64,000 nt of DNA from Streptomyces humi (GTDB lineage Bacteria > Actinomycetota > Actinomycetes > Streptomycetales > Streptomycetaceae): the NCBI RefSeq assembly GCF_001005085.2, contig NZ_LBMU02000100.1:1-64000 (forward strand), given 5' to 3'. Within the stretch, counting starts at the first letter, position 1. The number at the start of each line of letters is the position of its first letter. The notes beneath the pieces are model-generated. The model was not told where the DNA came from. It saw only the letters and a program-made list of their open reading frames with translations, and made no database searches. The translations under genes were made by a program, and so were the position numbers. Below are positions 1-8,097 of the stretch, one piece after another.

Positions 1-4
1 CAGG

Positions 5-23
5 CGTGCCGCAGGGCGGCACG
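5..23. terminator. Hairpin at window edge, possible terminator
   Basis: CGTGCCGC and GCGGCACG form a perfect 8-bp stem with a 3-nt loop. No T-run follows, as is common for Streptomyces terminators. The adjacent gene to the left lies outside the window, so its role is inferred only from position upstream of the first gene. Confidence 0.3.
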
Positions 24-119
24 GGTGGGCGCGGCGGCACCTGCTCACGCCGGTAAGTGACACCCCCCCGCGCCGGCCACAGCGGGGGCTCGCCTGGACG
101 TCCGTTACGGTTCACCCTC

Positions 120-1274
120 ATGCGCACCATCCTGATCACCGGCCCCGGCGGCAGCGGTCGTACGACGGTCGCCGCGGCCACCGCCCTGCGCGCCGCCGGC
201 GAAGGCACCCCCACGCTCGTCGTCGGCGCCGACCGCACGGACACCCTCGGCGCGGCCCTGGGCGCGGCGACAGGACCGGAGCCGACCCGGATCACCCCGA
301 ACCTCACCGCCTGGCGCCCCGACGCGGCCGCCCGCTTCCGCGAGGACCTCACCGCCTTCCAGACCCGCGCCGCGAACGTCCTCGACCTGCTCGGAGCCTC
401 CCGCCTGGACGCCGAGGAACTCACCCCCCTGCCCGGCGCCGAGGAACTGTCGCTGCTCCGTGCCGTACGGGACGCCGCCCTCTCCGAACGCCACGAACTG
501 CTCGTCGTGGACCTCCCGCCCACACCGCGCGCCCTCGACCTGCTCGCCCTCCCCGAGGAACTCCGCCGCTACCTGCGCCGGCTGCTCCCGCCGGAACGGC
601 AGGCGGCCCGCGCCCTGCGGCCCGTCCTCGGCCGGCTGGCCGGAGTCCCGATGCCCGCCGACTGGCTCTACGAGACCGCCGCCCGCTGGGACGTGGAGCT
701 CGCCGCCGTCGAGGCCGTCCTCGGCGACCGCCGCACCGCCGTACGCCTGGTCGCCGAACCCGGCCCGGCCGGCGCCGACGCCGTCCGCACCGCCCGCCTC
801 GGCCTCGCCCTGCGCGGTCTGCCCACCGAGACCCTGATCGCCAACCGAGTGCTCCCCGAGGCCGTCCCGCTGCACGGGCTCCTCGCCCAGCAGCGCAAGG
901 CCCTCGCGGAGTGGACGGACGCCCTTCCGGTCTCGCCGGTCGCCCACCTTGGCCACGACCCGCGCGGCGCCGACGACCTCGCCGCGCTCGCCGTGCCCGG
1001 CGTCAACACCGGGCACCCCCCGGTCGAGTGGCCCGTCGTCGACCGCACGGCGGAGGACGGCGTCCTGGTCTGGCACGTTCCGCTGCCCGGCGCGATACGG
1101 GACGACCTCGACCTGGTCCGGCGCGGCGACGAGGTGGTCATCACCGTCGGCGGGTTCCGCCGGATCGTCGCGCTGCCCTCCGCCCTGCGCCGCTGCACCG
1201 TCGCCGGGGCCGCCCTGCGCGACGGCGAGCTGCGGCTGCGCTTCGCGCCGGACCCGCAGCTGTGGCCGCGCTGA
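120..1274 (+). CDS. ArsA/ParA-superfamily ATPase
   Basis: This is a 384-aa ATPase of the ArsA/GET3-like class. A P-loop GPGGSGRTT lies at residues 8-16, with arginine where the lysine before T/T is usual. The segment LLVVDLPPTPRALDLL and the following LPEELRRYLRRLLPP resemble the switch region of anion-pump ATPases. The last ~70 residues (EDGVLVWHVPLPG to the end) look like the small HSP20-like beta domain found at the end of ArsA proteins. The ATG at 120 was chosen because the P-loop strand begins right after it. A TACGGT box at 106-111 suggests a leaderless transcript. Substrate and partner are unknown; no arsenic-resistance genes are nearby. ATPase fold is fairly sure, role is not. Confidence 0.78.
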   Translation: MRTILITGPGGSGRTTVAAATALRAAGEGTPTLVVGADRTDTLGAALGAATGPEPTRITPNLTAWRPDAAARFREDLTAFQTRAANVLDLLGASRLDAEELTPLPGAEELSLLRAVRDAALSERHELLVVDLPPTPRALDLLALPEELRRYLRRLLPPERQAARALRPVLGRLAGVPMPADWLYETAARWDVELAAVEAVLGDRRTAVRLVAEPGPAGADAVRTARLGLALRGLPTETLIANRVLPEAVPLHGLLAQQRKALAEWTDALPVSPVAHLGHDPRGADDLAALAVPGVNTGHPPVEWPVVDRTAEDGVLVWHVPLPGAIRDDLDLVRRGDEVVITVGGFRRIVALPSALRRCTVAGAALRDGELRLRFAPDPQLWPR

Positions 1275-1337
1275 CGGTGAAACCGGTACGCCCGTTCGGG
1301 TAACGTCGGAAGGACGAACCGTAGTCAGGAGTCCGCC

Positions 1338-1835
1338 ATGAGCGAAGAGCGCCCCACAGCTGACGCCTCCGGGGCCGCGGACGAGGCACGGGCGACGGAC
1401 GCCGACGCCTGGGCCACCGCCTGCGCCGAGGACCTGGCGGCCGAGAAGGCCCGCCGCCGCACCCAGTACGGCCCGCCGCCGGGGTCGGCCGCCGAGGAAC
1501 TGCGCAAGCTCGTCGACGCCGTCGCGGACAAGCTCGCCGGCCTCCAGAGCCCGCTCCTCGGGGCGGTCGCGGGGCCCGCCGCCCAGCAGGTGGTCCGGCA
1601 GGTCGTGCAGCAGGCGAAGAACGCCGTCGAGCCCGTCATAGAGCGCAACCCGGACGTCTTCGACCACCTGGCCGCGGCCGGCGGTGAACTCCTCGCGGCC
1701 TACCGCTCCGCGGTCCAGACCCAGGAGACCCGCTGGACGGCCCGCAAGGGCGCCGACGACGCCGACGGCGGCCCGGGCGACATGGGAGACAAGGGCGACG
1801 ACCCGGGTCCCGGCGAACGCATCGACCTCGACTGA
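1338..1835 (+). CDS. DUF5304-type hypothetical protein
   Basis: The protein is 165 aa, acidic and probably cytosolic, with no membrane segment or signal peptide. An N-terminal stretch rich in Ala/Asp/Glu is followed by a helical core (about residues 55-105, PPGSAAEELRKLVDAVADKL and VVRQVVQQAKNAVEPVIERNP), then a disordered Gly/Asp tail. It resembles the actinobacterial DUF5304 family often found beside glucokinase; the family name is recalled, not searched. A CAGGAG ribosome site precedes the ATG by about 7 nt. It sits 63 nt downstream of the ArsA-like gene and 55 nt upstream of glkA, so co-transcription is likely. Function unknown. Confidence 0.75.
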   Translation: MSEERPTADASGAADEARATDADAWATACAEDLAAEKARRRTQYGPPPGSAAEELRKLVDAVADKLAGLQSPLLGAVAGPAAQQVVRQVVQQAKNAVEPVIERNPDVFDHLAAAGGELLAAYRSAVQTQETRWTARKGADDADGGPGDMGDKGDDPGPGERIDLD

Positions 1836-1890
1836 AAGCCCTCTCGGGTACGGTTGGCCGTAGCGGGGCTCGACCGAAACTGAGGGATTC

Positions 1891-2844
1891 ATGGGACTCA
1901 CCATCGGCGTCGACATCGGCGGCACGAAGATCGCGGCCGGCGTGGTCGATGAGGAAGGCAACATCCTCTCGACCCACAAGGTGCCGACCCCGGGTACGCC
2001 CGAGGGCATCGTGGACGCCATCGCCTCCGCCGTCGAGGGCGCCCGTGCCGGGCACGAGATCGTCGGCGTGGGCATCGGAGCCGCCGGTTACGTGAACCGG
2101 CAGCGCTCCACGGTCTACTTCGCGCCCAACATCGACTGGCGCCAGGAGCCGCTGAAGGCCGAGGTCGAGGCCCGGGTCGGCCTCCCCGTGGTGGTGGAGA
2201 ACGACGCCAACGCCGCCGCCTGGGGCGAGTACAAGTTCGGCGCGGGCAAGGGCCACCGCAACGTCATCTGCATCACCCTCGGCACCGGCCTCGGCGGCGG
2301 CATCATCATCGGCAACAAGCTGCGCCGCGGGCACTTCGGAGTGGCCGCCGAGTTCGGGCACATCCGGATGGTCCCGGACGGGCTGCTGTGCGGCTGCGGC
2401 TCGCAGGGCTGCTGGGAGCAGTACGCCTCCGGCCGCGCCCTCGTCCGCTACGCCAAGCAGCGCGCCAACGCCACCCCCGAGGCCGCCGAGATCCTGCTGG
2501 GCCTCGGCGACGGCAGCCCCGACGGCATCGAGGGCAAGCACATCTCCATGGCCGCGCGCCAGGGCGACCCGGTCGCCGTCGACTCCTACCGCGAGCTCGC
2601 CCGCTGGGCCGGCGCCGGTCTCGCCGACCTCGCCTCGCTCTTCGACCCCTCCGCGTTCATTGTCGGCGGCGGGCTCTCGGACGAGGGCGAACTGGTCCTC
2701 GACCCGATCCGCAAGTCCTACAAGCGCTGGCTGGTGGGCGGCAACTGGCGCCCGGTGGCCGACGTCATCGCCGCCCAGCTGGGCAACGAGGCGGGCCTGG
2801 TGGGCGCGGCCGACCTGGCGAGGGAGCCGGACCCGATCATGTGA
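1891..2844 (+). CDS. glkA: ROK-family glucokinase GlkA
   Basis: Glucokinase phosphorylates glucose to glucose 6-phosphate in the cytosol. In Streptomyces it is also needed for carbon catabolite repression. The 317-aa length equals that of S. coelicolor GlkA as I remember it. The N-terminal phosphate-binding loop DIGGTKIAAG is at residues 8-17. The ROK zinc motif CGCGSQGCWEQYASG lies near residue 170, and the sugar-binding ENDANAAAWGE near residue 108. A second phosphate loop, LGTGLGGGIIIG, follows. The ATG at 1891 immediately precedes the first beta strand. It is probably co-transcribed with the upstream DUF5304-type gene. Confidence 0.95.
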   Translation: MGLTIGVDIGGTKIAAGVVDEEGNILSTHKVPTPGTPEGIVDAIASAVEGARAGHEIVGVGIGAAGYVNRQRSTVYFAPNIDWRQEPLKAEVEARVGLPVVVENDANAAAWGEYKFGAGKGHRNVICITLGTGLGGGIIIGNKLRRGHFGVAAEFGHIRMVPDGLLCGCGSQGCWEQYASGRALVRYAKQRANATPEAAEILLGLGDGSPDGIEGKHISMAARQGDPVAVDSYRELARWAGAGLADLASLFDPSAFIVGGGLSDEGELVLDPIRKSYKRWLVGGNWRPVADVIAAQLGNEAGLVGAADLAREPDPIM

Positions 2845-2875
2845 CGCCTGCCCTTCCGGGAGGCGGCAACCGCAA

Positions 2876-2915
2876 CCCCTGGGGGCGCGGGGAACTGCGC
2901 GACTGGCCACACACA
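2876..2915 (+). repeat. REP-like dispersed intergenic element, copy 1
   Basis: CCCCT followed by GGGGGCGCGGGGAACTGCGC and then GACTGGCCAC lies 32 nt after the glkA stop. Two related elements occur at 28648-28690 and 40744-40792. The shared core reads CCCCT, GGGGCGC, GGAAC, GCGC and then G/C-rich bases. Such palindromic GGGGCGCGGGGAAC elements are familiar between Streptomyces genes; I recall this type as abundant. It may act as a transcript end. Confidence 0.55.
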
Positions 2916-2990
2916 ACCGGCAGTCGCACACCTGCCTCGCGCCCCACCCCGGTAGGCGCACAGCCCCGCTCCCGGCGTACATTGATCAAT

Positions 2991-3737
2991 ATGGCGTCGC
3001 TCCCCAACTCCCACACAGAGCCCGACGGTTCCGCCGTCATCCGCGTCCTGAGCTACAACATCCGCTCCCTCCGGGACGACACCGACGCCCTCGCCCGCGT
3101 CATCAAGGCCTGCGCCCCCGACCTGGTGCTGATCCAGGAGGCCCCGCGCTTCTTCCGCTGGCGCAAGAAGCTCGCCCGACTGGCCTCCGCCTGCGACCTG
3201 GTGATCCTCACCGGCGGCGCGACCGCGGCCGGCCCGGCGATCCTCTGCGACCTCCGCGCCACCGTCGAGCGCACCGAGGACGTCCTCCTCCCGCTCACCC
3301 CCGGCCTGCACCGCAGGGGCTTCGCCACCGCCGTCGTCCGGTTCGGCGGCGTCCGCCTCGGCGTCACCAGCTTCCACCTGAGCCTCCAGCAGGACGAGCG
3401 CCACGAGCAGGGCGGCATGCTCCTCGACCGGGTCGCCGGGCTGGGCGTGACGCACGCCGTCGCGGGCGGCGACCTCAACGACCGGCCCGAGGGCCGCACC
3501 TTCCGCCGCCTGGCCGGCGCCTTCCAGGACTGCCGTACCACCGTGCCCTGGGGCGGCGAACTCACCTCCGGATCCACCGACCCGCACCAGCGCATCGACG
3601 CGATCTTCGCCACCAAGGGCATCGAGGTGCTCGGCTGCGGTGTCCCCCTGGACCAGCCCGGCGTCACCGAAGCGGACCTGAGGGCGGCCACCGACCATCT
3701 CCCGGTCCTGGCCGCCCTCAGAATCCCGGCGTCCTGA
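2991..3737 (+). CDS. Endonuclease/exonuclease/phosphatase-fold protein
   Basis: This 248-aa protein has the metal-dependent EEP (DNase I-like) fold. Visible motifs are LSYNIRSLRDD with the metal-site Asn, DLVLIQEAPR with the catalytic Glu, GGDLNDRPEG with Asp/Asn, and the terminal TDHLPVLAAL with the Asp-His pair. No signal peptide or membrane anchor is seen, so it is probably cytosolic. The ATG at 2991 was chosen because the fold starts about 18 residues later; the region before it (TTGATCAAT) is AT-rich and lacks a clear ribosome site. Substrate could be DNA, phosphoinositide-like or another phosphodiester; the sequence does not decide. Confidence 0.8.
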   Translation: MASLPNSHTEPDGSAVIRVLSYNIRSLRDDTDALARVIKACAPDLVLIQEAPRFFRWRKKLARLASACDLVILTGGATAAGPAILCDLRATVERTEDVLLPLTPGLHRRGFATAVVRFGGVRLGVTSFHLSLQQDERHEQGGMLLDRVAGLGVTHAVAGGDLNDRPEGRTFRRLAGAFQDCRTTVPWGGELTSGSTDPHQRIDAIFATKGIEVLGCGVPLDQPGVTEADLRAATDHLPVLAALRIPAS

Positions 3738-3743
3738 CGCGAC

Positions 3744-4313
3744 TCAGACCACGGCGCCCCGGCCGGGGTCCCCGTCCTCGTCGTCGTCCGTCTTCATGCG
3801 CGTCACCAGCGTGACGAACCCGCCGAGGAACCCGCCGATCCCCAGCGTCGCCAGCCACCAGGTCATGTCCCAGCCCAGCAGCACCGCGAGCAGCAGCAGG
3901 AGCGGCCCGCCCACCACGCCCAGCCAGGCGAACCTGGCGGTCGTGTCGGCGGCGGGCAGCGGCGGCGGCTCGGGCGGCACGAAGTGCCCCTCGTCGTCCT
4001 CGTCGAAGTCGTCCTCGGACGGCTCCGGCGCCGTGTGGTCACGCGGGCCCACGCCCGGCGCGAAGGAGACGGAGCTGCCCAGCGGCTTGGCCGGGGACTT
4101 CTCCTGCGAAGCCGCCGGCCCGGGCACGGGCTCGTCCTCCTCCATGGGCGGCAGCGCCAGGTCCTCCACCGGCTTGAACGGTGTCGTGCCCGGCGGATCC
4201 GGCGGTTCCTCGCCGTACCCCGCGACGATCGCCGCCCAGGCGGCCGCCTCGTCGAAGGGCACCCCTTTCTCGTCCGGCTCGCGGTCCTCGCGGTCGGAGT
4301 CGTGCTCAGCCAA
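3744..4313 (-). CDS. Acidic-tail membrane protein, two C-terminal helices
   Basis: The protein is 189 aa. Residues 1-120 are acidic and proline-rich (for example PSEDDFDEDDEGHFVPPEPP) and probably disordered. Two hydrophobic helices follow, WLGVVGGPLLLLLAVLLGW and WWLATLGIGGFLGGFVTLV. A charged C-terminus (KTDDDEDGD) ends the protein. A TTG start at 4313 is chosen because GGAAGGGA lies 9 nt before it and the start overlaps the esterase stop by 8 nt, suggesting translational coupling. An upstream GTG at 4340 is an alternative without a ribosome site. Function unknown. The end lies 6 bp from the convergent nuclease-fold gene. Confidence 0.72.
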   Translation of the reverse strand: MAEHDSDREDREPDEKGVPFDEAAAWAAIVAGYGEEPPDPPGTTPFKPVEDLALPPMEEDEPVPGPAASQEKSPAKPLGSSVSFAPGVGPRDHTAPEPSEDDFDEDDEGHFVPPEPPPLPAADTTARFAWLGVVGGPLLLLLAVLLGWDMTWWLATLGIGGFLGGFVTLVTRMKTDDDEDGDPGRGAVV

Positions 4314-5103
4314 CTGCGGCCGTCCCTTCCTTGCCGACACTGGGTGCGAGCCGGCCGATGAAGGCGAGGCTCTCCTCGAAGATCCGGTCCGCGTCATGGT
4401 CCAACGTCGCCACGTGGTAACTCTGTTCCAGCACGACCTCCGTTACGTCCGTGGACGACACGCGGCTCAGGATCCGGGCGGAATCGACCGCCGGAACCAC
4501 ATGGTCCTCGGTGCTGCGCAGGAGCAGCAGCGGCTGGGTCACCTGCGGAAGCTCGCCGTCCACCCGGCGGAAGAACTTCCTCAGCGAGTGCGCGCTGTGC
4601 AGCGGCACCCGGTCGTACCCCACCTCCGCGGCGCCCGGCTTGGCGATGTCGCTGGCGATGCCCGGCGTCGTGCGGACGAGATGCCGGGCCACCGGAAGGG
4701 CGTACGCGGACAGGCCGTGCACCTTGTTCGCCGGGTTGACGATCACCACGCCTTCCACACCCGTCCCGTTCCGCGCGGCCAGCCGCAGGGCCAGCGCGCC
4801 ACCCATCGACAGACCCGCCACGAACACCTGGGAGCAGCGCTCGCGCAGCAACCGCAGCTCGCGGTCCACCTCCGCGTACCAGTCCTCCCAGCCGGTGACC
4901 TGCATGTCCTCCCAGCGCGTGCCGTGTCCGGGCAGCAGGGGCAGGGACACGGTCAGGCCGTGTGCCGCGTGGTGCTCGGCCCAGGGGCGCAGCGACTGGG
5001 GTGAGCCGGTGAAACCATGACAGAGCAGGACGCCGACCTCCCCGCCGGCATGGCGGTACGGCTCGGCTCCGGGGAGAACCGGCACCTTCGCTCTCCAATT
5101 CAT
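4306..5103 (-). CDS. Est30-like alpha/beta hydrolase (carboxylesterase)
   Basis: This 265-aa serine hydrolase is of the carboxylesterase/monoglyceride-lipase type. The oxyanion-hole strand LLCHGFTGSPQSLRPW is near residues 26-40. The nucleophile elbow is GLSMG (Ser near residue 97). The acid is in RSTEDHVVP, and the catalytic His is in QSYHVATLDHD. The pattern HGFTGSP...LPGHG...GLSMGG is close to Geobacillus Est30. No signal peptide, so cytosolic. The ATG at 5103 begins MNWRAKVP. It is the first gene of a two-gene operon with the downstream membrane protein. Substrate is probably a short-chain ester; the physiological role is unknown. Confidence 0.85.
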   Translation of the reverse strand: MNWRAKVPVLPGAEPYRHAGGEVGVLLCHGFTGSPQSLRPWAEHHAAHGLTVSLPLLPGHGTRWEDMQVTGWEDWYAEVDRELRLLRERCSQVFVAGLSMGGALALRLAARNGTGVEGVVIVNPANKVHGLSAYALPVARHLVRTTPGIASDIAKPGAAEVGYDRVPLHSAHSLRKFFRRVDGELPQVTQPLLLLRSTEDHVVPAVDSARILSRVSSTDVTEVVLEQSYHVATLDHDADRIFEESLAFIGRLAPSVGKEGTAAVG

Positions 5104-5282
5104 GAGAGGGGGAACTTCCGGGAACTTCGGGGAACTGCGAGAGGTGGGAACTGCGAGGGGCGGAAACGACGACTTCGGATGTGCTTCACCGTACGCGACG
5201 GCACTGACACCGACCAGGGTCGTCGGGGCCATTCCCGGCGCTCCGGGTTAAGGTCTGATCGACGGAAACAGGAGGCACTCGG

Positions 5283-6041
5283 TTGTTGTACGGCGCGATG
5301 AAGGTCGCTATCGGGGGACCGCTCAAGGTCACCTTCAGGCCCTGGGTGGAGGGCCTGGAGAACGTCCCGGCCGAGGGCCCGGCGATCCTGGCGAGTAACC
5401 ACCTGTCCTTCTCGGACTCGTTCTTCCTGCCCGCGGTGCTGGACCGCAAGGTCACGTTCATCGCGAAGGCCGAGTACTTCACCACGCCCGGCGTGAAGGG
5501 GCGCCTGACGGCGGCCTTCTTCAAGGGCGTCGGCCAGCTCCCGGTGGACCGCTCCGGGGCGCGCGGCGCCGGCGAGGCGGCGGTGAAGAGCGGCATAGAG
5601 GTGCTGGAGCGCGGCGAGTTGTTCGGCATCTACCCGGAGGGCACCCGCTCGCCCGACGGCCGGCTCTACCGCGGAAAGCCCGGCGGCCTCGCGCGCGTGG
5701 CGCTCGCGACCGGCGCCCCGGTGGTCCCGGTCGCCATGATCGACACCGAGAAGATCCAGCCGCCCGGGCAGGTCATGCCCAAGCTGATGCGGCCGGGCAT
5801 CCGGATCGGCAAGGCCCTGGACTTCAGCCGCTACCAGGGCATGGAACACGACCGGTTCGTGCTGCGCGCGGTGACCGACGAGGTCATGTACGAGATCATG
5901 AAGCTCTCCGGCCAGGAGTACGTCGACATCTACGCGACCGCCGCCAAGCGGCAGATCTCGGAGGCCGCCAAGGCCGAGAAGGACGCGGTCAGGGCGGAGA
6001 AGGACGCGGCGAAGGCCGAGAAGAGAACCACCGAGTCGTAG
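5283..6041 (+). CDS. PlsC-type lysophospholipid acyltransferase
   Basis: The 252-aa protein belongs to the 1-acylglycerol-3-phosphate acyltransferase family, transferring an acyl chain in phospholipid synthesis at the inner membrane face. NHLSFSDS carries the HX4D catalytic motif (His near residue 39), and YPEGTRSPDG is the phosphate-binding EGTR motif. The C-terminal ~30 residues form a charged Ala/Lys/Glu helix with repeats of AEKDA. The TTG at 5283 was chosen because AGGAGG ends 8 nt upstream; a second TTG follows at once. It lies 34 nt upstream of the sensor kinase gene and may share its transcript. Exact acceptor unknown. Confidence 0.88.
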   Translation: MLYGAMKVAIGGPLKVTFRPWVEGLENVPAEGPAILASNHLSFSDSFFLPAVLDRKVTFIAKAEYFTTPGVKGRLTAAFFKGVGQLPVDRSGARGAGEAAVKSGIEVLERGELFGIYPEGTRSPDGRLYRGKPGGLARVALATGAPVVPVAMIDTEKIQPPGQVMPKLMRPGIRIGKALDFSRYQGMEHDRFVLRAVTDEVMYEIMKLSGQEYVDIYATAAKRQISEAAKAEKDAVRAEKDAAKAEKRTTES

Positions 6042-6075
6042 TCGGCGGCCGGGGGGCGAGGGGGGACCGGGGGAG

Positions 6076-7290
6076 ATGACCAAGCGGGAACGTGTCGTAC
6101 GCATGTCGGTGGAGCAGCCCCTGTGGCGTGCGCTCACCGGCTACCGGGTGCTGACCCTGCTCTACGCCATCGGTCTGTTCGCCTCCGCCTACGAGGACTA
6201 CGACCGCCCCGGTGTCGCCATCGCCTACTTCGCCGTCCTGACCGTCTGGACGCTGGCGACCCTCCCGCGCGTGCAGAACGCGGCGGCCTGCACCAAGCGC
6301 TTCCTCGCCGTCGACCTGGCCGTCGCGATCACCGGCATCGTGCTGACCCCCTGGGTGGTCACCCAGGGCCACATCGACCGTGGCGGCCCCACCCTGCCGT
6401 CGATCTGGACGGCAGGCGCGGTCCTCGCCTACGCCATCAAGGGCGGCTGGCGCTGGGCCGCGTTCGCCTCCACCCCGGTCGCCGCCGCCAACCTGATCGA
6501 GCGCGGCCACCCGGCCCGCGACACCGTCCACAGCGTGGTCCTGGTCTGGGTCGCCTCCATCGCCATCGGGTACGTCGTGGAGGTCGCCCGCGCCTCCGAG
6601 CGCACCCTCGCCCGCGCCCTGGAGATCGAGGCCACGACCCGCGAACGGGAACGGCTCGCCCGGGACATCCACGACGGCGTGCTCCAGGTGCTCGCCATGG
6701 TGCAGCGGCGTGGCGCGGTCCTCGGCGGCGAGGCGGCCGAGCTGGGCCGGCTCGCGGGGGAGCAGGAGGTCGCCCTGCGCACCCTGGTCTCCGGCGGCCT
6801 GGTGCCGCCCTCCCGGCTCTCGGAGGACGCGGCCGAGGGCGCGGTCGTACGCCTGGTCGAGGAACCGGACGACGCCGGTCCCGTCGACCTGCGCACCCTG
6901 CTCGCGCCGTACGCCGGGTCCCGGGTCAACCTGGCCGAACCCGGTGCGCCGGTGGAGGTGCCGCCGCGCGCGGCACGCGAGCTGGCCGCCGCCGTCGGTG
7001 CCGCCCTGGACAACGTCCGCAGGCACGCGGGGGAGCAGGCACGGGCCTGGATCCTGGTCGAGGACGAGCCCGACGGGATCGTGGTGACCGTACGGGACGA
7101 CGGCCCCGGCATCCCGGAGGGGCGGCTCGCCCAGGCCGAGGGGGAGGGGCGGCTCGGGGTGGCCCAGTCGATCCGCGGCCGGCTGCGTGACCTCGGCGGC
7201 AGCGCCGAGCTGTTCTCGACTCCCGGGCAGGGCACGGAAGTGGAGCTGAAGGTACCGAAGGTCTCCCCGGGGAAGGCGGAGCGGCGATGA
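6076..7290 (+). CDS. macS: MacS-type sensor histidine kinase
   Basis: This 404-aa membrane sensor kinase belongs to the NarX/DesK-like (HisKA_3) class. Four to five hydrophobic segments fill residues ~15-175, with little extracytoplasmic domain. The dimerisation and phosphoacceptor motif RERERLARDIHDGVLQVLAMV contains the phosphorylated His. The ATP-binding domain shows DNVRRHAG and VTVRDDGPGIPEG. It overlaps the response regulator by 4 nt (ATGA). Position next to pfkA and the acyltransferase fits S. coelicolor MacS (SCO2121), reported to affect differentiation and actinorhodin production; this name rests on memory of synteny. The signal is unknown. Confidence 0.85.
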   Translation: MTKRERVVRMSVEQPLWRALTGYRVLTLLYAIGLFASAYEDYDRPGVAIAYFAVLTVWTLATLPRVQNAAACTKRFLAVDLAVAITGIVLTPWVVTQGHIDRGGPTLPSIWTAGAVLAYAIKGGWRWAAFASTPVAAANLIERGHPARDTVHSVVLVWVASIAIGYVVEVARASERTLARALEIEATTRERERLARDIHDGVLQVLAMVQRRGAVLGGEAAELGRLAGEQEVALRTLVSGGLVPPSRLSEDAAEGAVVRLVEEPDDAGPVDLRTLLAPYAGSRVNLAEPGAPVEVPPRAARELAAAVGAALDNVRRHAGEQARAWILVEDEPDGIVVTVRDDGPGIPEGRLAQAEGEGRLGVAQSIRGRLRDLGGSAELFSTPGQGTEVELKVPKVSPGKAERR

Positions 7291-7949
7291 GCATCAAGGT
7301 GATGGTGGTCGACGACCACCCCATGTGGCGCGACGCGGTCGCCCGGGACCTGGCCGAGGCCGGGTTCGAGGTGGTCGCCACCGCCGGGGACGGCGACCAG
7401 GCGGTGCGCCGTGCCAAGGCCGCCGCGCCCGACGTCCTCGTCCTGGACCTCAACCTGCCGGCCAGGCCCGGTGTCCAGGTCTGCAAGGAACTCGTCGGCC
7501 ACAACCCGGCGTTGCGGGTCCTGGTGCTGTCCGCCAGCGGGGAGCACGCCGACGTGCTGGAGGCGGTGAAGTCCGGCGCGACCGGCTACCTGCTGAAGTC
7601 GGCGTCGACGGAGGAACTCCTCGACGCGGTGCGCCGTACCGCCGTCGGCGACCCGGTGTTCACGCCCGGCCTGGCCGGTCTGGTCCTCGGCGAGTACCGC
7701 CGGCTGGCCTCCGAACCGGCTCCGGCCGCGGACGCCGACGGGCCGGACGCGCCCCGGCTGACCGACCGCGAGACCGAGGTGCTGCGGCTGGTGGCCAAGG
7801 GCCTGAGCTACAAGCAGATCGCCGAGCGGCTGGTCATCTCGCACCGCACGGTCCAGAACCATGTCCAGAACACCCTCGGCAAGCTCCAGTTGCACAACAG
7901 GGTGGAACTGGTCCGGTATGCCATAGAGCGCGGCCTCGACGACGAATGA
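7287..7949 (+). CDS. macR: MacR-type NarL/FixJ response regulator
   Basis: The 220-aa DNA-binding regulator pairs with the overlapping kinase gene. The receiver domain (residues 1-120) has the acidic pocket VVDDHP, phosphoacceptor Asp in LVLDLNLP, Ser/Thr in VLSASGE and Lys in YLLKSAS. The C-terminal LuxR-type helix-turn-helix reads LTDRETEVLRLVAKGLSYKQ and then IAERLVISHRTVQNHVQN. The reported MacR target (from memory) is TGAGTAC-nn-GTACTCA; a one-mismatch match occurs in this window at 34154-34169. Start ATG overlaps the kinase stop, giving 1:1 coupling. Confidence 0.87.
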   Translation: MSIKVMVVDDHPMWRDAVARDLAEAGFEVVATAGDGDQAVRRAKAAAPDVLVLDLNLPARPGVQVCKELVGHNPALRVLVLSASGEHADVLEAVKSGATGYLLKSASTEELLDAVRRTAVGDPVFTPGLAGLVLGEYRRLASEPAPAADADGPDAPRLTDRETEVLRLVAKGLSYKQIAERLVISHRTVQNHVQNTLGKLQLHNRVELVRYAIERGLDDE

Positions 7950-8097
7950 TCCACAGCTGATGTGATCTTCGCGCTTGACGGCAAGTAAACCAACCGCCCA
8001 CCGATTCACCGGAATTGCCCTTCCCGCCCATCCCTGTGTGACCTGGATCACCACTAGCGTGACCCTCACCAGGCAACCGCGGCGAAGGGACATTTCC

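Noticed and set aside
105..2075. Very long open frame antisense to the ArsA-like and DUF5304 genes
   Set aside because: In ~72% GC DNA long antisense frames are expected. The translation is low-complexity Gly/Arg/Val without motifs, while the plus strand holds recognisable proteins.
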